Shown here one piece after another: positions 49,121 through 57,450 of a stretch of 64,000 nucleotides of DNA. A program made the translations under genes and the position numbers. Origin of the DNA: Promicromonospora iranensis (GTDB lineage Bacteria; Actinomycetota; Actinomycetes; Actinomycetales; Cellulomonadaceae). Within the stretch, counting starts at the first letter, position 1. Each line of letters begins with the position of its first letter. The notes beneath the pieces were generated by a model that was not told the origin of the DNA, did no database searches, and was given only the letters and a program-made list of their open reading frames with translations. The stretch lies in assembly GCF_028994805.1 (NCBI RefSeq), contig NZ_JAJQQP010000014.1, positions 1 through 64,000 on the forward strand, in the 5' to 3' direction.

Positions 49121-51298
49121 ATGAACGCGCTTGTCGAGGATTCCAGCTGGTCAGTGCTACGCCGCGACGGTGTCGCGGTCGTGGTGGCGCACCCGGAGGT
49201 GGGCCTGCCGCTGGTGCTCCACTGGGGTCAGGACCTGGGCGAGCTCTCGCCCGCTGATCTGCGGGCGCTCGACTCGGCGACCAGCCGCCAGACCGCTCCC
49301 GGCACGCTCGACGCGGCCTGGCGCCCGTCGCTGCTCCCGCAGGAGTCGGACGGCTGGTCGGGTCGGCCCGGTCTGCTCGTGGTGTCGGACGGCGTCACGC
49401 TCTACCCTCGCTGGGCCGTCACCGAGGCCGAGCGGGACACGGCGGAGCTGATCGTCACCGCACAGGACGCGCACCTGGGGCTCACGCTGCGGTCGCACCT
49501 GCAGATCGGCGCGGGCGGACTGGTGCTCCTGCGGCACGAGCTCCTCAACGACGGTCCCACCGTGGTCGACGTGCACTGGCTCGAGGCCACGCTGCCCGTG
49601 CCGCGGTCCGCTGACCACCTCACCCAGTTCACCGGCCGCTGGCCTCGCGAGAAGGTGCCGGTCACCACCGCCATGCCCGCCGGCAGCACGGCCCGCCAGA
49701 CCCGTCGCGGCCGCTCGGGACACGACGCGCCCTGGGTGACCCTGGCGTCGTCCGGCACGCCGCGCAACCGTGCGGGCGAGGTGTGGGCCACCCACCTGGG
49801 CTGGAGTGCCGACGCCACGCACCGGGTGGACCACCTCACCGAGCACTCGACGCTGCTCGGTGCGGGCGAGCTCGTGCGACCCGGCGAGATCCGGCTGACG
49901 CCGGGCGAGACCTACCGCACGCCGGTCACGTACTTCGCGTGGTCGGCGGCAGGGCTGGACGGTGTCGCGGACCGGTTCCACACGTGGATGCGCGCGCGCC
50001 CGCAGCACGTGACGAGCCCTCGGCCGCTGGTGCTGAACACGTGGGAGGCCGTGTACTTCGACCACTCACCGGCCAAGCTGGAGCGGCTGGCTCGCCGCGC
50101 CGCGGCAGTCGGCGTGGAGCGTTTCGTGCTCGACGACGGGTGGTTCCACTCCCGTCGCGACGACACCACCGGCCTGGGCGACTGGGTGGTCGACCACGAC
50201 GTCTGGCCCGAGGGCCTCGACCCGCTCGCCGGTCTGGTGCACGAGCTGGGGATGCAGTTCGGGCTGTGGTTCGAGCCTGAGATGGTCAACCTCGACTCCG
50301 ACCTCGCACGCGCCCACCCCGAGTGGATCCTGTCCAACCCGGCAGCCGTCCCGTCGCCGGACGGCCTCTCGTTCCGCACGCAGTACGTGCTGAACCTCGC
50401 GAACCCCGACGCGTGGGAGCACGTGCGGTCGCAGATCTCGACCCTGGTGGCGCAGCTGGGGATCGACTTCATCAAGTGGGACCACAACCGCGACCTCGCC
50501 GAGCCCGTCCACGTCGGCACCGACGGTGCGGCCCGCCCGGGTACTCACGTACAGACCAGAGCCGCCTACGCGCTGATCGCACGGCTCAAGGCGGACCACC
50601 CGGGACTCGAGATCGAGTCGTGCTCCTCGGGCGGCGCCCGGACCGACCTCGGCATCCTCGAGGTCACGGACCGGGTGTGGGCATCGGACTCCAACGATCC
50701 CCTGGAGCGCCAGGACATCCAGCGGTGGACGTCACTGGTGCTGCCGCCCGAGCTGGTGGGGGCGCACGTCGGGCCGTCGCCGGCACACTCGTCGGGGCGG
50801 AGCACGGACCTGTCGTACCGGGTGGCCACGGCGTTGCAGGGGCACGCGGGCTTCGAGTGGGACCTGCTGACCTGCACCGACGACGAGCTGGTCGCCGTCG
50901 CCGCGTACGGGGCGCTCTACAAGGAGCTCCGGTCGCTGGTGCACACCGGGACCATGGTGCATGCCGACACGGTGGACCCGGCGCTGCGGGTCACCGGCTT
51001 CGTGTCCCCCGACCGCACGGCGGGCGTGTGGACGGTCGCGACGGTGGCGTCGCCGCGGGACGCCCTGACCGAACGGGTGCGGCTCGACGGGCTCGACCCC
51101 GCCCGGCGCTACAGCGTGCGGGTGCGCGACGAGGCCGGAGCGGCGAAGTGGCACCGCTGGATCACCCCGGGCTGGCTCGGCAAGGACGCGATGGACATAC
51201 CCGGATCGGTACTGACCGGTGTCGGCCTGCAGCTGCCCACGCTCTGGCCGATGCAGGCCCTGATCATCCAGGTGGCGGCCACCACCCCGCCGGAGTAG
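49121..51298 (+). CDS. GH36 alpha-galactosidase
   Basis: A 725-residue GH36 enzyme: a beta-sandwich N-terminal domain, then the barrel with NTWEAVYFDH, DDGWFHSRRDDTTGLGDW, GLWFEPEMVN, the nucleophile Asp454 in FIKWDHNRD and the acid/base region WASDSNDPLERQ near 520-531. No signal peptide. It should remove alpha-1,6-galactose from galactomannan or raffinose-type sugars in the cytoplasm. ATG 49121 has GAAGGA 8 bases upstream. Confidence 0.94.
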   Translation: MNALVEDSSWSVLRRDGVAVVVAHPEVGLPLVLHWGQDLGELSPADLRALDSATSRQTAPGTLDAAWRPSLLPQESDGWSGRPGLLVVSDGVTLYPRWAVTEAERDTAELIVTAQDAHLGLTLRSHLQIGAGGLVLLRHELLNDGPTVVDVHWLEATLPVPRSADHLTQFTGRWPREKVPVTTAMPAGSTARQTRRGRSGHDAPWVTLASSGTPRNRAGEVWATHLGWSADATHRVDHLTEHSTLLGAGELVRPGEIRLTPGETYRTPVTYFAWSAAGLDGVADRFHTWMRARPQHVTSPRPLVLNTWEAVYFDHSPAKLERLARRAAAVGVERFVLDDGWFHSRRDDTTGLGDWVVDHDVWPEGLDPLAGLVHELGMQFGLWFEPEMVNLDSDLARAHPEWILSNPAAVPSPDGLSFRTQYVLNLANPDAWEHVRSQISTLVAQLGIDFIKWDHNRDLAEPVHVGTDGAARPGTHVQTRAAYALIARLKADHPGLEIESCSSGGARTDLGILEVTDRVWASDSNDPLERQDIQRWTSLVLPPELVGAHVGPSPAHSSGRSTDLSYRVATALQGHAGFEWDLLTCTDDELVAVAAYGALYKELRSLVHTGTMVHADTVDPALRVTGFVSPDRTAGVWTVATVASPRDALTERVRLDGLDPARRYSVRVRDEAGAAKWHRWITPGWLGKDAMDIPGSVLTGVGLQLPTLWPMQALIIQVAATTPPE

Positions 51299-51349
51299 TC
51301 CGTGCGCGGCCCCGCCTGACGATCGGGGCGACTACCGGTCCCACTACGA

Positions 51350-51423
51350 AGAGCGGGCGCCCGGCCGGCCCTCCACCCGGAGCCGAAGCTCATGGGACGG
51401 AGAACCTGCCGGACGCCCGCTCT
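51350..51423. terminator. Inverted repeat between convergent genes (GAAGAGCGGGCG family)
   Basis: Arms 51350-51365 and 51408-51423 pair over 16 bases with one mismatch, enclosing a 42-base loop. The left arm begins within GAAGAGCGGGCG (51348-51359), a string repeated at 57445-57456 in the other large inverted repeat. It is 51 bases after the alpha-galactosidase stop and 42 bases before the convergent wall-protein stop. Confidence 0.6.
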
Positions 51424-51465
51424 ACCAGCGGTCGCTCGTTGCGACGACTCGGTATGACGACAGCG

Positions 51466-52242
51466 TCAGCTACCGAGCACGCCCTTGCGGCGGAGCACGA
51501 TCAGCGTCACGCCGCCACCCACGAGGGCCAGCGCGATCAGCGTGAAGCCGATGGCGGTGCTGGCACCGGTCGCGGCGAGCACGCCCGGCGCGTCGGTGGC
51601 TGCGGAGGGAGAGGGGGACGGCGTGACGTCGCCGTCGACCTCGTCGACCGGGGCGACAGACCCGTCGGTCGGCTCTTCGCCCGGCACGGTCGGCTCGACA
51701 CCCGGCACGGTGGGCTCCTCGCCCGGCACGGTCGGCTCGACGCCCGGTTCGGTGGGCTCTTCGCCCGGCACGGTCGGCTCCTCGCCCGGCTCCGTCGGCT
51801 CTTCGCCCGGCTCCGTCGGCTCTTCGCCCGGCTCGGTGGGCTCTTCGCCCGGCACGGTCGGCTTCGGCGTCGGCTCGGTGGTGATGTCGACGTACACGAG
51901 CGCGTAGTGGCTGACGTCGCGGCCCCCGCCCCACGGGTAGGTGATCGTCACGCGATCGGTCGGCTCGCCCAACGTGACGAAGTACGCGCCGCCATCGCCC
52001 TCCTGGTTCTTGGAACCAGCCTTGACGCAGTATCCGGAGATCAGCTTGCCCGCAGGAGCCTCGACGGTGACCTTCTCGCTGTTCTCCTTCGGCTCCTCCT
52101 TGCCGGAGTCATAGTCTTCGCAGACCTGAGCATCCGGGAGGTACTTCTCGGTGTCGGTCGGCGTGGCGAATGCAACGGCGGGCGAAGCCATCAAGCCGGC
52201 GACGAGGAGCGCGGAGGCTCCCAAGACGGTCATCTTGCGCAC
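51466..52242 (-). CDS. Sortase-anchored wall protein with LAATG signal and Pro/Glu heptapeptide repeats
   Basis: A 258-residue secreted protein. The signal peptide is residues 1-27 (VLGASALLVAGLMASPAVAFA). A 95-residue domain follows with Cys41 and Cys72. Residues 128-190 are nine heptapeptides of the form PT(V/E)PG(E/V)E, a stiff spacer. The sorting signal is LAATG (222-226), a membrane helix (about 229-250) and RRKG. LAXTG is the motif of actinobacterial class E sortases; no sortase gene is in the window. GTG 52242 has AAGGAG 6 bases upstream. The N-terminal domain is unrecognised. Confidence 0.9.
   Translation of the reverse strand: MRKMTVLGASALLVAGLMASPAVAFATPTDTEKYLPDAQVCEDYDSGKEEPKENSEKVTVEAPAGKLISGYCVKAGSKNQEGDGGAYFVTLGEPTDRVTITYPWGGGRDVSHYALVYVDITTEPTPKPTVPGEEPTEPGEEPTEPGEEPTEPGEEPTVPGEEPTEPGVEPTVPGEEPTVPGVEPTVPGEEPTDGSVAPVDEVDGDVTPSPSPSAATDAPGVLAATGASTAIGFTLIALALVGGGVTLIVLRRKGVLGS
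51673..51861 (-). repeat. Nine 21-base tandem repeats coding the wall-protein spacer
   Basis: The region encodes nine PTxPGxE units at 21-base intervals with near-identical DNA (cgcccggCtcggtgggctctt type). Repeat number is likely to vary by slippage without changing the frame. Confidence 0.85.
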
Positions 52243-52377
52243 TGAGCGCTCCTTCGGAACGGGGGTCTGGCCCGTGCCCGACATCGGGCACGACTCCCCG
52301 GAGCGTAGCGAGAATGTCGCAGATCGCCAATATGCCGTTATCTTACCGAAATACCTTACATAGGCTTGTATCGGAGC

Positions 52378-53397
52378 CTACCGTCCTTTGCCCTTTTTCT
52401 TCCCTTTGGGGGTAGGCCGCGCACCCTTGCCCCGTGGCACTCCGCCGCCGCTCCGCTGAACACCGCCGCGACCGCCGGCCTTCGCCCCGCCGCGCCCTCC
52501 GCCGGAGCGTCCGGCCGTTCCGCCCGAGCCGCCCTTCACCGGCTTCTTCCCTCCGGTCTTCGCGGACTTCCCGGCCGATGCGCCAGCGGCGCCGTCCACG
52601 GCCTGCCGGGTGGCCGGTCCACCCCGACCGCGCGAGCTGTTCACCGTGCGCCCCCGAACGATCCCGATGAGCTCCTCGACGAGGTCGGTGGTGCGGTCCG
52701 TGGGCCAGACCAGCCCCACAGGCGCCGTCGGACCGTCCACGAGCGGGCGGTAGGTCACGTCCTTGCGGCGGTGCAGCCGCGCGAGCGACATGGGCAGCAC
52801 CGCCACGCCCACGTTCGCGGCGACGGTCGCCACGGCGTCGGCGGTGGTCGGGACCGGGCCCAGCGGGTTCCCGTCCGGGTCCACGGGCACGACGCCGGGC
52901 ACCGGATGTGCGGCGAAGAGGACGTCGTCGGCAGGCACCCAGACGGGATCCTCGGTGATGTCAGCGGTGGACACCGCCTCCTCCTCGTCGAGGGCCGCGA
53001 GCAGGTGGTCCCGCGAGAAGCACACGACAGAGGTCTCCTCGTAGAGCGGGATGGCCGAGAACACCTCCTTGTCCACGGGGAGCCTGCCGATCGCGGCGTC
53101 CGCCTCGCCCGCCGCCAGCGCTGGGACGACGGCGGCCGCCTCCAGCTGCACCAGGTCGAGACGCACGTCAGGCAGCCGCTCGCGCCACACCGCCGCCCAC
53201 TTGCCTGGCGACGCACCGGGCACGTAGGCCAGCCGGAAACGCGGCAGGCTCGGATCGGCATCAGCATCAGCATCAGCATCGAGGTCGGCGTCGTCCGCGG
53301 ACGCCGGGCCGTCCACCGCCTCCGGCTCGGCGGTCGAGGGGTCGGCGGGGTCGCCGCCCGGAACGGGCGGTCCGACGTCGGGCAAGGGCTGGCTCAC
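52378..53397 (-). CDS. LysR-type substrate-binding domain protein lacking a helix-turn-helix
   Basis: A 339-residue protein. In place of a DNA-binding domain the first 50 residues are acidic and disordered and end in DLDADADADAD. Residues about 52-250 are a LysR-type effector domain (FRLAYVPGASPGKWAAVWRERLPDVRLDLVQLE ... VGVAVLPMSLARLH). The last 75 residues are a Gly/Lys/Arg-rich basic tail that could bind nucleic acid. The GTG start follows TAGCCT and six bases: leaderless. It is divergent from a DUF5997 gene, a pairing I have seen repeatedly in actinobacteria. Confidence 0.85.
   Translation of the reverse strand: MSQPLPDVGPPVPGGDPADPSTAEPEAVDGPASADDADLDADADADADPSLPRFRLAYVPGASPGKWAAVWRERLPDVRLDLVQLEAAAVVPALAAGEADAAIGRLPVDKEVFSAIPLYEETSVVCFSRDHLLAALDEEEAVSTADITEDPVWVPADDVLFAAHPVPGVVPVDPDGNPLGPVPTTADAVATVAANVGVAVLPMSLARLHRRKDVTYRPLVDGPTAPVGLVWPTDRTTDLVEELIGIVRGRTVNSSRGRGGPATRQAVDGAAGASAGKSAKTGGKKPVKGGSGGTAGRSGGGRGGAKAGGRGGVQRSGGGVPRGKGARPTPKGKKKGKGR
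53254..53285 (-). repeat. Hexanucleotide microsatellite coding Asp-Ala repeats
   Basis: A run of (gcatca)n on the plus strand encodes DADADADAD near the N-terminus of the HTH-less LysR-type protein. Being a six-base unit, copy changes would alter length without a frameshift. Confidence 0.75.
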
Positions 53398-53403
53398 GTG
53401 CCA

Positions 53404-53409
53404 AGGCTA
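53404..53409 (-). promoter_or_regulatory. -10 box (TAGCCT) for leaderless HTH-less LysR-type gene
   Basis: TAGCCT on the minus strand, six bases, then GTG at 53397. Confidence 0.65.
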
Positions 53410-53529
53410 CGGTCCCGGACCGACAGCGGCGGCTCGTCCGGTCCGCCCCGACCTGGTCCGGAGCGAGGCACCCGCGGATGAGCGGTGAGGATCACGCCCG
53501 CCATGGAGAGCGAGGAGGGCATGCCCCGA

Positions 53530-53535
53530 TACCCT
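53530..53535 (+). promoter_or_regulatory. -10 box (TACCCT) for leaderless DUF5997 gene
   Basis: TACCCT, six bases, then ATG at 53542. Confidence 0.65.
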
Positions 53536-53541
53536 GGGAAC

Positions 53542-53943
53542 ATGAGTTCCTCCTTCGCCTCGCAGCGGTTCAAGCCGTCCAACGCCGCCAAGCGACTCGG
53601 CGTCTACCTGCCTGCCACCCCGCAGGAGTTCCAGGACAACCCGATCACGCGCGCAGAGCTCGAGGAGCTGGAGACCAACCCGCCCGAGTGGCTGGCCGAT
53701 CTGCGCCGCAACGGCCCGCACCCGCGGCCCGTCGTAGCGGGGCGCCTCGGCATCTCGATCGCGGGCCTGGCGCGCGGCGGAATCACCGAGCCGCTGACCA
53801 CCGAGCAGATCAACGAGCTGCGTGACGACCCGCCGGAGTGGCTGACCCAGGAGCGCGAGATCGCCGCCCAGGTACGCGCCGAGGAGGAGCGCGTCGAGGA
53901 AGCCCGGAAGGCGGCGGAGAAGAAGGCCCGCTCCGCACGGTGA
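53542..53943 (+). CDS. DUF5997 family protein with internal duplication
   Basis: A 133-residue protein of the DUF5997 family. Two related segments of about 40 residues are visible: AAKRLGVYL...LEELETNPPEWL (15-51) and VAGRLGISI...INELRDDPPEWL (65-101). Each starts with a helix-turn-helix-like RLGxxI/L element, so DNA binding by a tandem small-domain protein is possible. A charged helix (RAEEERVEEARKAAEKKARSAR) ends the protein. Leaderless start; the downstream methyltransferase overlaps its stop (GTGA). Confidence 0.85.
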   Translation: MSSSFASQRFKPSNAAKRLGVYLPATPQEFQDNPITRAELEELETNPPEWLADLRRNGPHPRPVVAGRLGISIAGLARGGITEPLTTEQINELRDDPPEWLTQEREIAAQVRAEEERVEEARKAAEKKARSAR

Positions 53944-55259
53944 GCCCCGAGGCGGACGCCGTCCTGGCCGAGCTCCTCCCGTACCCCGAGGACGGCTCGC
54001 GCGCCGACGGCCCCGTCGCCGTCGACGCCACGGACCGGTTGCTCCTCGACGAGGCCGCACCGCTGATCGCGAACGATCCCGAGCATGTGGTGGTTATCGG
54101 CGACCGGTTCGGCGCTCTCACCCTCGGCGCACTGGCGCTGGGGGCCCGTGCCGTCCGCGTGCACCTGGACGCGATCACCGCCGAGGCCGCGCTCTTAGAC
54201 AACGCCTCGCGCGCGTCCCGCACCCTGTGGGCCGCGCACCGAGAGCTCGCCGAGAACGCGCCGACCCCGGACGAACCGGACCCGGTCGGGTACACCGTGC
54301 ACGACGACCTCGGTCCCCAGCTGCTCGCGGGGGCGCGTCTCGTGCTGCTCCAGCTGCCGACGTCACTGGCGGAGCTGACCGAGATCACCGAGCACGTGGC
54401 CCGGCACGCCGACCCGGCGGTGACCCTGCTCGCGGGCGGCCGGGTCAAGCACATGACCCACGCGATGAACGACGTGCTCAGCGCCTCGTTCAGTCAGGTC
54501 ACCGCGTCGCTCGCCCGGCAGAAGTCGCGGCTGCTGGTCGCGCGCGAGCCACGGTCCGACGTCGGGCCGCTCACCTATCCCGTCACCGCCCGCCTCACCG
54601 ACCGCGAGATCCTGGACGCCATCGGTGCCCCGGAAGAGGCCAGGACGCCGGACGCCGGGCTGACCGTCGTCGCGCACGGGGCCGCCTTCGCGGGCGCCAC
54701 GCTCGACCGGGGCACGCGCTTCCTGCTGGCCCAGGTCCACCGCTGGCCGGACCTGTCGGGCGCCGAGCCCCTCCCGACGAGCCCTACGGACCGCCCGGAC
54801 CACGCGGACGGCCGGCCCGTCGCGGTCGACCTCGGCTCCGGCACCGGCATCCTCGCCACCGTCCTGGCACTGCGGTTCCCCGGCGCCCGCGTGATCGCGA
54901 CGGACCGGAGCACTGCCGCCTGTGCCTCGACGAAGGCGACGCTCGCGGCGAACGGCGTCCGCGCTGCCGTCGTGCGGGGCGACGCCGGGGACCGGCTGCC
55001 CGTCCCCGACGGTTCGGCGGACCTCGTGCTGCTCAACCCGCCCTTCCACGACCGCGCCGCCGTGAGCACCGACGCCGCGCACCGGATGTTCGCCGCGGCA
55101 GGCCAGGTCCTGCGCGCCGGTGGCGAGCTCTGGACCGTCTTCAACACCGGGCGGCACTACCGCAACGCGCTGCAGCGCGCCGTCGGGCCGACGGAGCACG
55201 TGGCCCAGGACCCCCGGTTCACCGTGACCCGGAGTGTGCGGAAAGCACTTACAGACTAG
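53940..55259 (+). CDS. RsmC/RlmG-like class I methyltransferase
   Basis: A 439-residue two-domain methyltransferase. The N-terminal half (residues 1-220) is a degenerate SAM fold (VVVIGDRFGALTLGALALG). The C-terminal half has the active SAM loop VDLGSGTGILATVLAL near 297, the acidic ATDRSTAACASTKATL strand and the base-binding motif LLNPPFHDR near 365. This matches the N2-guanine rRNA methyltransferases RsmC/RlmG. Target base not established. GTG 53940 overlaps the DUF5997 stop, so it is translationally coupled to it. Confidence 0.85.
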   Translation: MSPEADAVLAELLPYPEDGSRADGPVAVDATDRLLLDEAAPLIANDPEHVVVIGDRFGALTLGALALGARAVRVHLDAITAEAALLDNASRASRTLWAAHRELAENAPTPDEPDPVGYTVHDDLGPQLLAGARLVLLQLPTSLAELTEITEHVARHADPAVTLLAGGRVKHMTHAMNDVLSASFSQVTASLARQKSRLLVAREPRSDVGPLTYPVTARLTDREILDAIGAPEEARTPDAGLTVVAHGAAFAGATLDRGTRFLLAQVHRWPDLSGAEPLPTSPTDRPDHADGRPVAVDLGSGTGILATVLALRFPGARVIATDRSTAACASTKATLAANGVRAAVVRGDAGDRLPVPDGSADLVLLNPPFHDRAAVSTDAAHRMFAAAGQVLRAGGELWTVFNTGRHYRNALQRAVGPTEHVAQDPRFTVTRSVRKALTD

Positions 55260-55363
55260 TCAGTGAGTGGCCGTTAGCCTGGCTGGGCGCTCTCCCCGGG
55301 CGCAACGCACCGGCAGCACGCCCGGTCATCGCCGGCCTGCCCCCGAGCCCGAAGGATCTGTCG

Positions 55364-57379
55364 ATGAGGACACTCCGCACCACCCTGCGCGGCGCCGCCG
55401 TGGCAGCGGTCACAGCATCGCTCGCCGCCGGAGCAGCGGTCGCAGCGCTACCGGCCACCGCCGCACCGTCCGCCACCGACGAGGGCAGAGCCATGGTCAA
55501 GGCCTCCGTGGTCAAGCAGAAGGCGACGTCCGAGGCCAGGGACCAGAAGGCGAAGCCGAAGGTGAAGCCGAAGGTGAAGAAGCCGAAGAAGGCCGCGGCC
55601 GACCCGGACTTCGGACCGAACGTCACGTTCATCGACCCGACCTGGTCGACGGACCGGATCAACACCTTCCTCGACTCGGTGAACGACGAGGCGGAGATGA
55701 GCCTGGGCCGGCACCAGGTGTTCTTCGAGCCCGGCACCTACGGCAGCGCGGCCGGGCAGAACGACCCGGCAACGGCCACCGACATCGTCAACCAGACGGT
55801 CGGGTACTACGAGTCGATCTCGGGTCTCGGCGCGCAGCCGGGCGACGTGCTGATCAACGGCGCCCTGCACGTGGAGCCTGTCGTCGGCTGCCCGGAACGG
55901 CCCTGGGAGTGCGCCGCCCCGGGCTCGCTGAACCATTTCTGGCGGTCCATGTCGAACATGGCGATCAACCCGATCCAGCGTCCCGTCGGCGAGGACGCCG
56001 CCCGCCCGTTCCCGGCGGGTGTGACCGAGCCGCACCAGATGCGCTGGGCGGTGTCCCAGGCCGCGCCGATGCGCCGCATGGACATCCAGGGCAGCCTGAC
56101 GGTCTTCGGCCGGTACGGGGAGTTCGCCTCCGGCGGCTACCTCGCGAACTCGCGCGTGGCCGGCACGATCGCCACCGGGTCGCAGCAGCAGTGGTTCACG
56201 CGGAACAGCGAGGTCGGCACCTGGGACGGCGGCGTCTGGAACATGGTGTTCTCGGGCGTCCAGGGCGCCCCCGCCACCGACTTCGGGCAGGACCTCGCCG
56301 AGGGCGCGAAGGGTGTCAAGACCACCGTCGACAACACCCCGATCAGCCGGGAGGCACCGTTCGTGTACCGGGCCGACAACGGCGAGCTCGCCGTGTTCGT
56401 CCCGAACGCGCGGACCGACAGCAACGGGACCGACTGGTCCACGTCCGCCGAGTCCGGCACGTCGATCGGCATGAGCGACTTCTACGTGGCCCGCGAGGAC
56501 GTCGACTCCGCAGCGTCGATCAACGCCGCGCTGGCCGACGGCAAGAACCTCCTCCTCACGCCCGGCGTCTACGAGCTGGACGCAGCCCTGCGGGTCGACC
56601 GCGCCGACACCGTCGTGCTGGGCCTCGGCTACGCCTCGCTCACCCCGACGGCGGGCAACAGCGTGCTGGAGATCGGTGACGTCGCGGGCGTCAAGATCGC
56701 GGGCATCACCGCCGACGCGAACGTGCCGGAGTCGGCGACGCTGATCAAGGTGGGTCCGGAGGGCGCGAACGTCTCGGACCCGGCCAACCCGACCACGCTC
56801 ACCGACGTCTTCGTCCGCGTGGGCGGCCCCTGGGAGGGCAAGGCCGTCACCTCGATCGAGGTGAACAGCGACCACACCCTGCTCGACCACATCTGGGCGT
56901 GGCGCGCGGACCACGGCCACGGCGTCTCGTGGGACGGCAACACCGGCGCCCACGGCGTGATCGTCAACGGTGACGACGTGACGGCGACCGGCCTGTTCGT
57001 CGAGCACTACCAGGAGAACCAGACGATCTGGAACGGCGAGAACGGCCGCACGATCTTCTACCAGAGCGAGATCCCCTACGACCCGCCGTCGCAGTCGGCG
57101 TTCATGGACGGCGACCGTCTGGGCTACGCGTCCTACCGGGTGGCGGACGACGTGACCAACCACGAGGCGACCGGCCTCGGTGTCTACTCGTTCTTCAACC
57201 AGGAGCAGGACATCCGCGTCGAGTCCGGCATCCAGACGCCGAACCGACCCGGCGTCAGGTTCCAGTCGATGACCAGCGTCTTCCTCAACGGGTCGGGCGG
57301 CATCAACCACGTCATCAACGACACGGGCGGCCCGGCGGTCGGCAGCTTCGCCGCCCCCCAGGTGATCTCCTACCCCTGA
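55364..57379 (+). CDS. Secreted right-handed beta-helix protein, unknown function
   Basis: A 671-residue exported protein. The signal peptide is residues 1-34 (AVAAVTASLAAGAAVAALPATAA). A Lys-rich linker (KAKPKVKPKVKKPKKAAAD, about 63-82) follows, then two beta-helix halves: NVTFIDPTWSTDRINTFLDSV ... ASGGYLANSRV ... SGSQQQWFTRNSEVGTWDGGVWN, and KNLLLTPGVYELDAALRVDRADTVVLGLGYASL ... FVEHYQENQTIWNGENGRTIFYQSEIPYDPPSQ. Homologues in Streptomyces are often labelled adenylyl cyclase or coagulation factor 5/8, which the sequence does not support. A polysaccharide-active fold (GH55-like layout) is my guess. ATG 55364 has GAAGGA 7 bases upstream. Confidence 0.85.
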   Translation: MRTLRTTLRGAAVAAVTASLAAGAAVAALPATAAPSATDEGRAMVKASVVKQKATSEARDQKAKPKVKPKVKKPKKAAADPDFGPNVTFIDPTWSTDRINTFLDSVNDEAEMSLGRHQVFFEPGTYGSAAGQNDPATATDIVNQTVGYYESISGLGAQPGDVLINGALHVEPVVGCPERPWECAAPGSLNHFWRSMSNMAINPIQRPVGEDAARPFPAGVTEPHQMRWAVSQAAPMRRMDIQGSLTVFGRYGEFASGGYLANSRVAGTIATGSQQQWFTRNSEVGTWDGGVWNMVFSGVQGAPATDFGQDLAEGAKGVKTTVDNTPISREAPFVYRADNGELAVFVPNARTDSNGTDWSTSAESGTSIGMSDFYVAREDVDSAASINAALADGKNLLLTPGVYELDAALRVDRADTVVLGLGYASLTPTAGNSVLEIGDVAGVKIAGITADANVPESATLIKVGPEGANVSDPANPTTLTDVFVRVGGPWEGKAVTSIEVNSDHTLLDHIWAWRADHGHGVSWDGNTGAHGVIVNGDDVTATGLFVEHYQENQTIWNGENGRTIFYQSEIPYDPPSQSAFMDGDRLGYASYRVADDVTNHEATGLGVYSFFNQEQDIRVESGIQTPNRPGVRFQSMTSVFLNGSGGINHVINDTGGPAVGSFAAPQVISYP

Positions 57380-57450
57380 TCCGACCCACCAGGTAACCCC
57401 AGCCCGACCAAGCCAACCAGCCACAACCGAAAGTGACGCCCACAGAAGAG

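Noticed and set aside
51673-51861. Regular 21-base repeats considered as a CRISPR array
   Set aside because: No spacers; the repeats are in-frame codons for PTxPGxE heptapeptides in a secreted protein.
55364-57379. Adenylyl cyclase or F5/8 type C protein
   Set aside because: No cyclase catalytic motif or discoidin-type domain is visible; the protein reads as a signal peptide plus beta-helix repeats.
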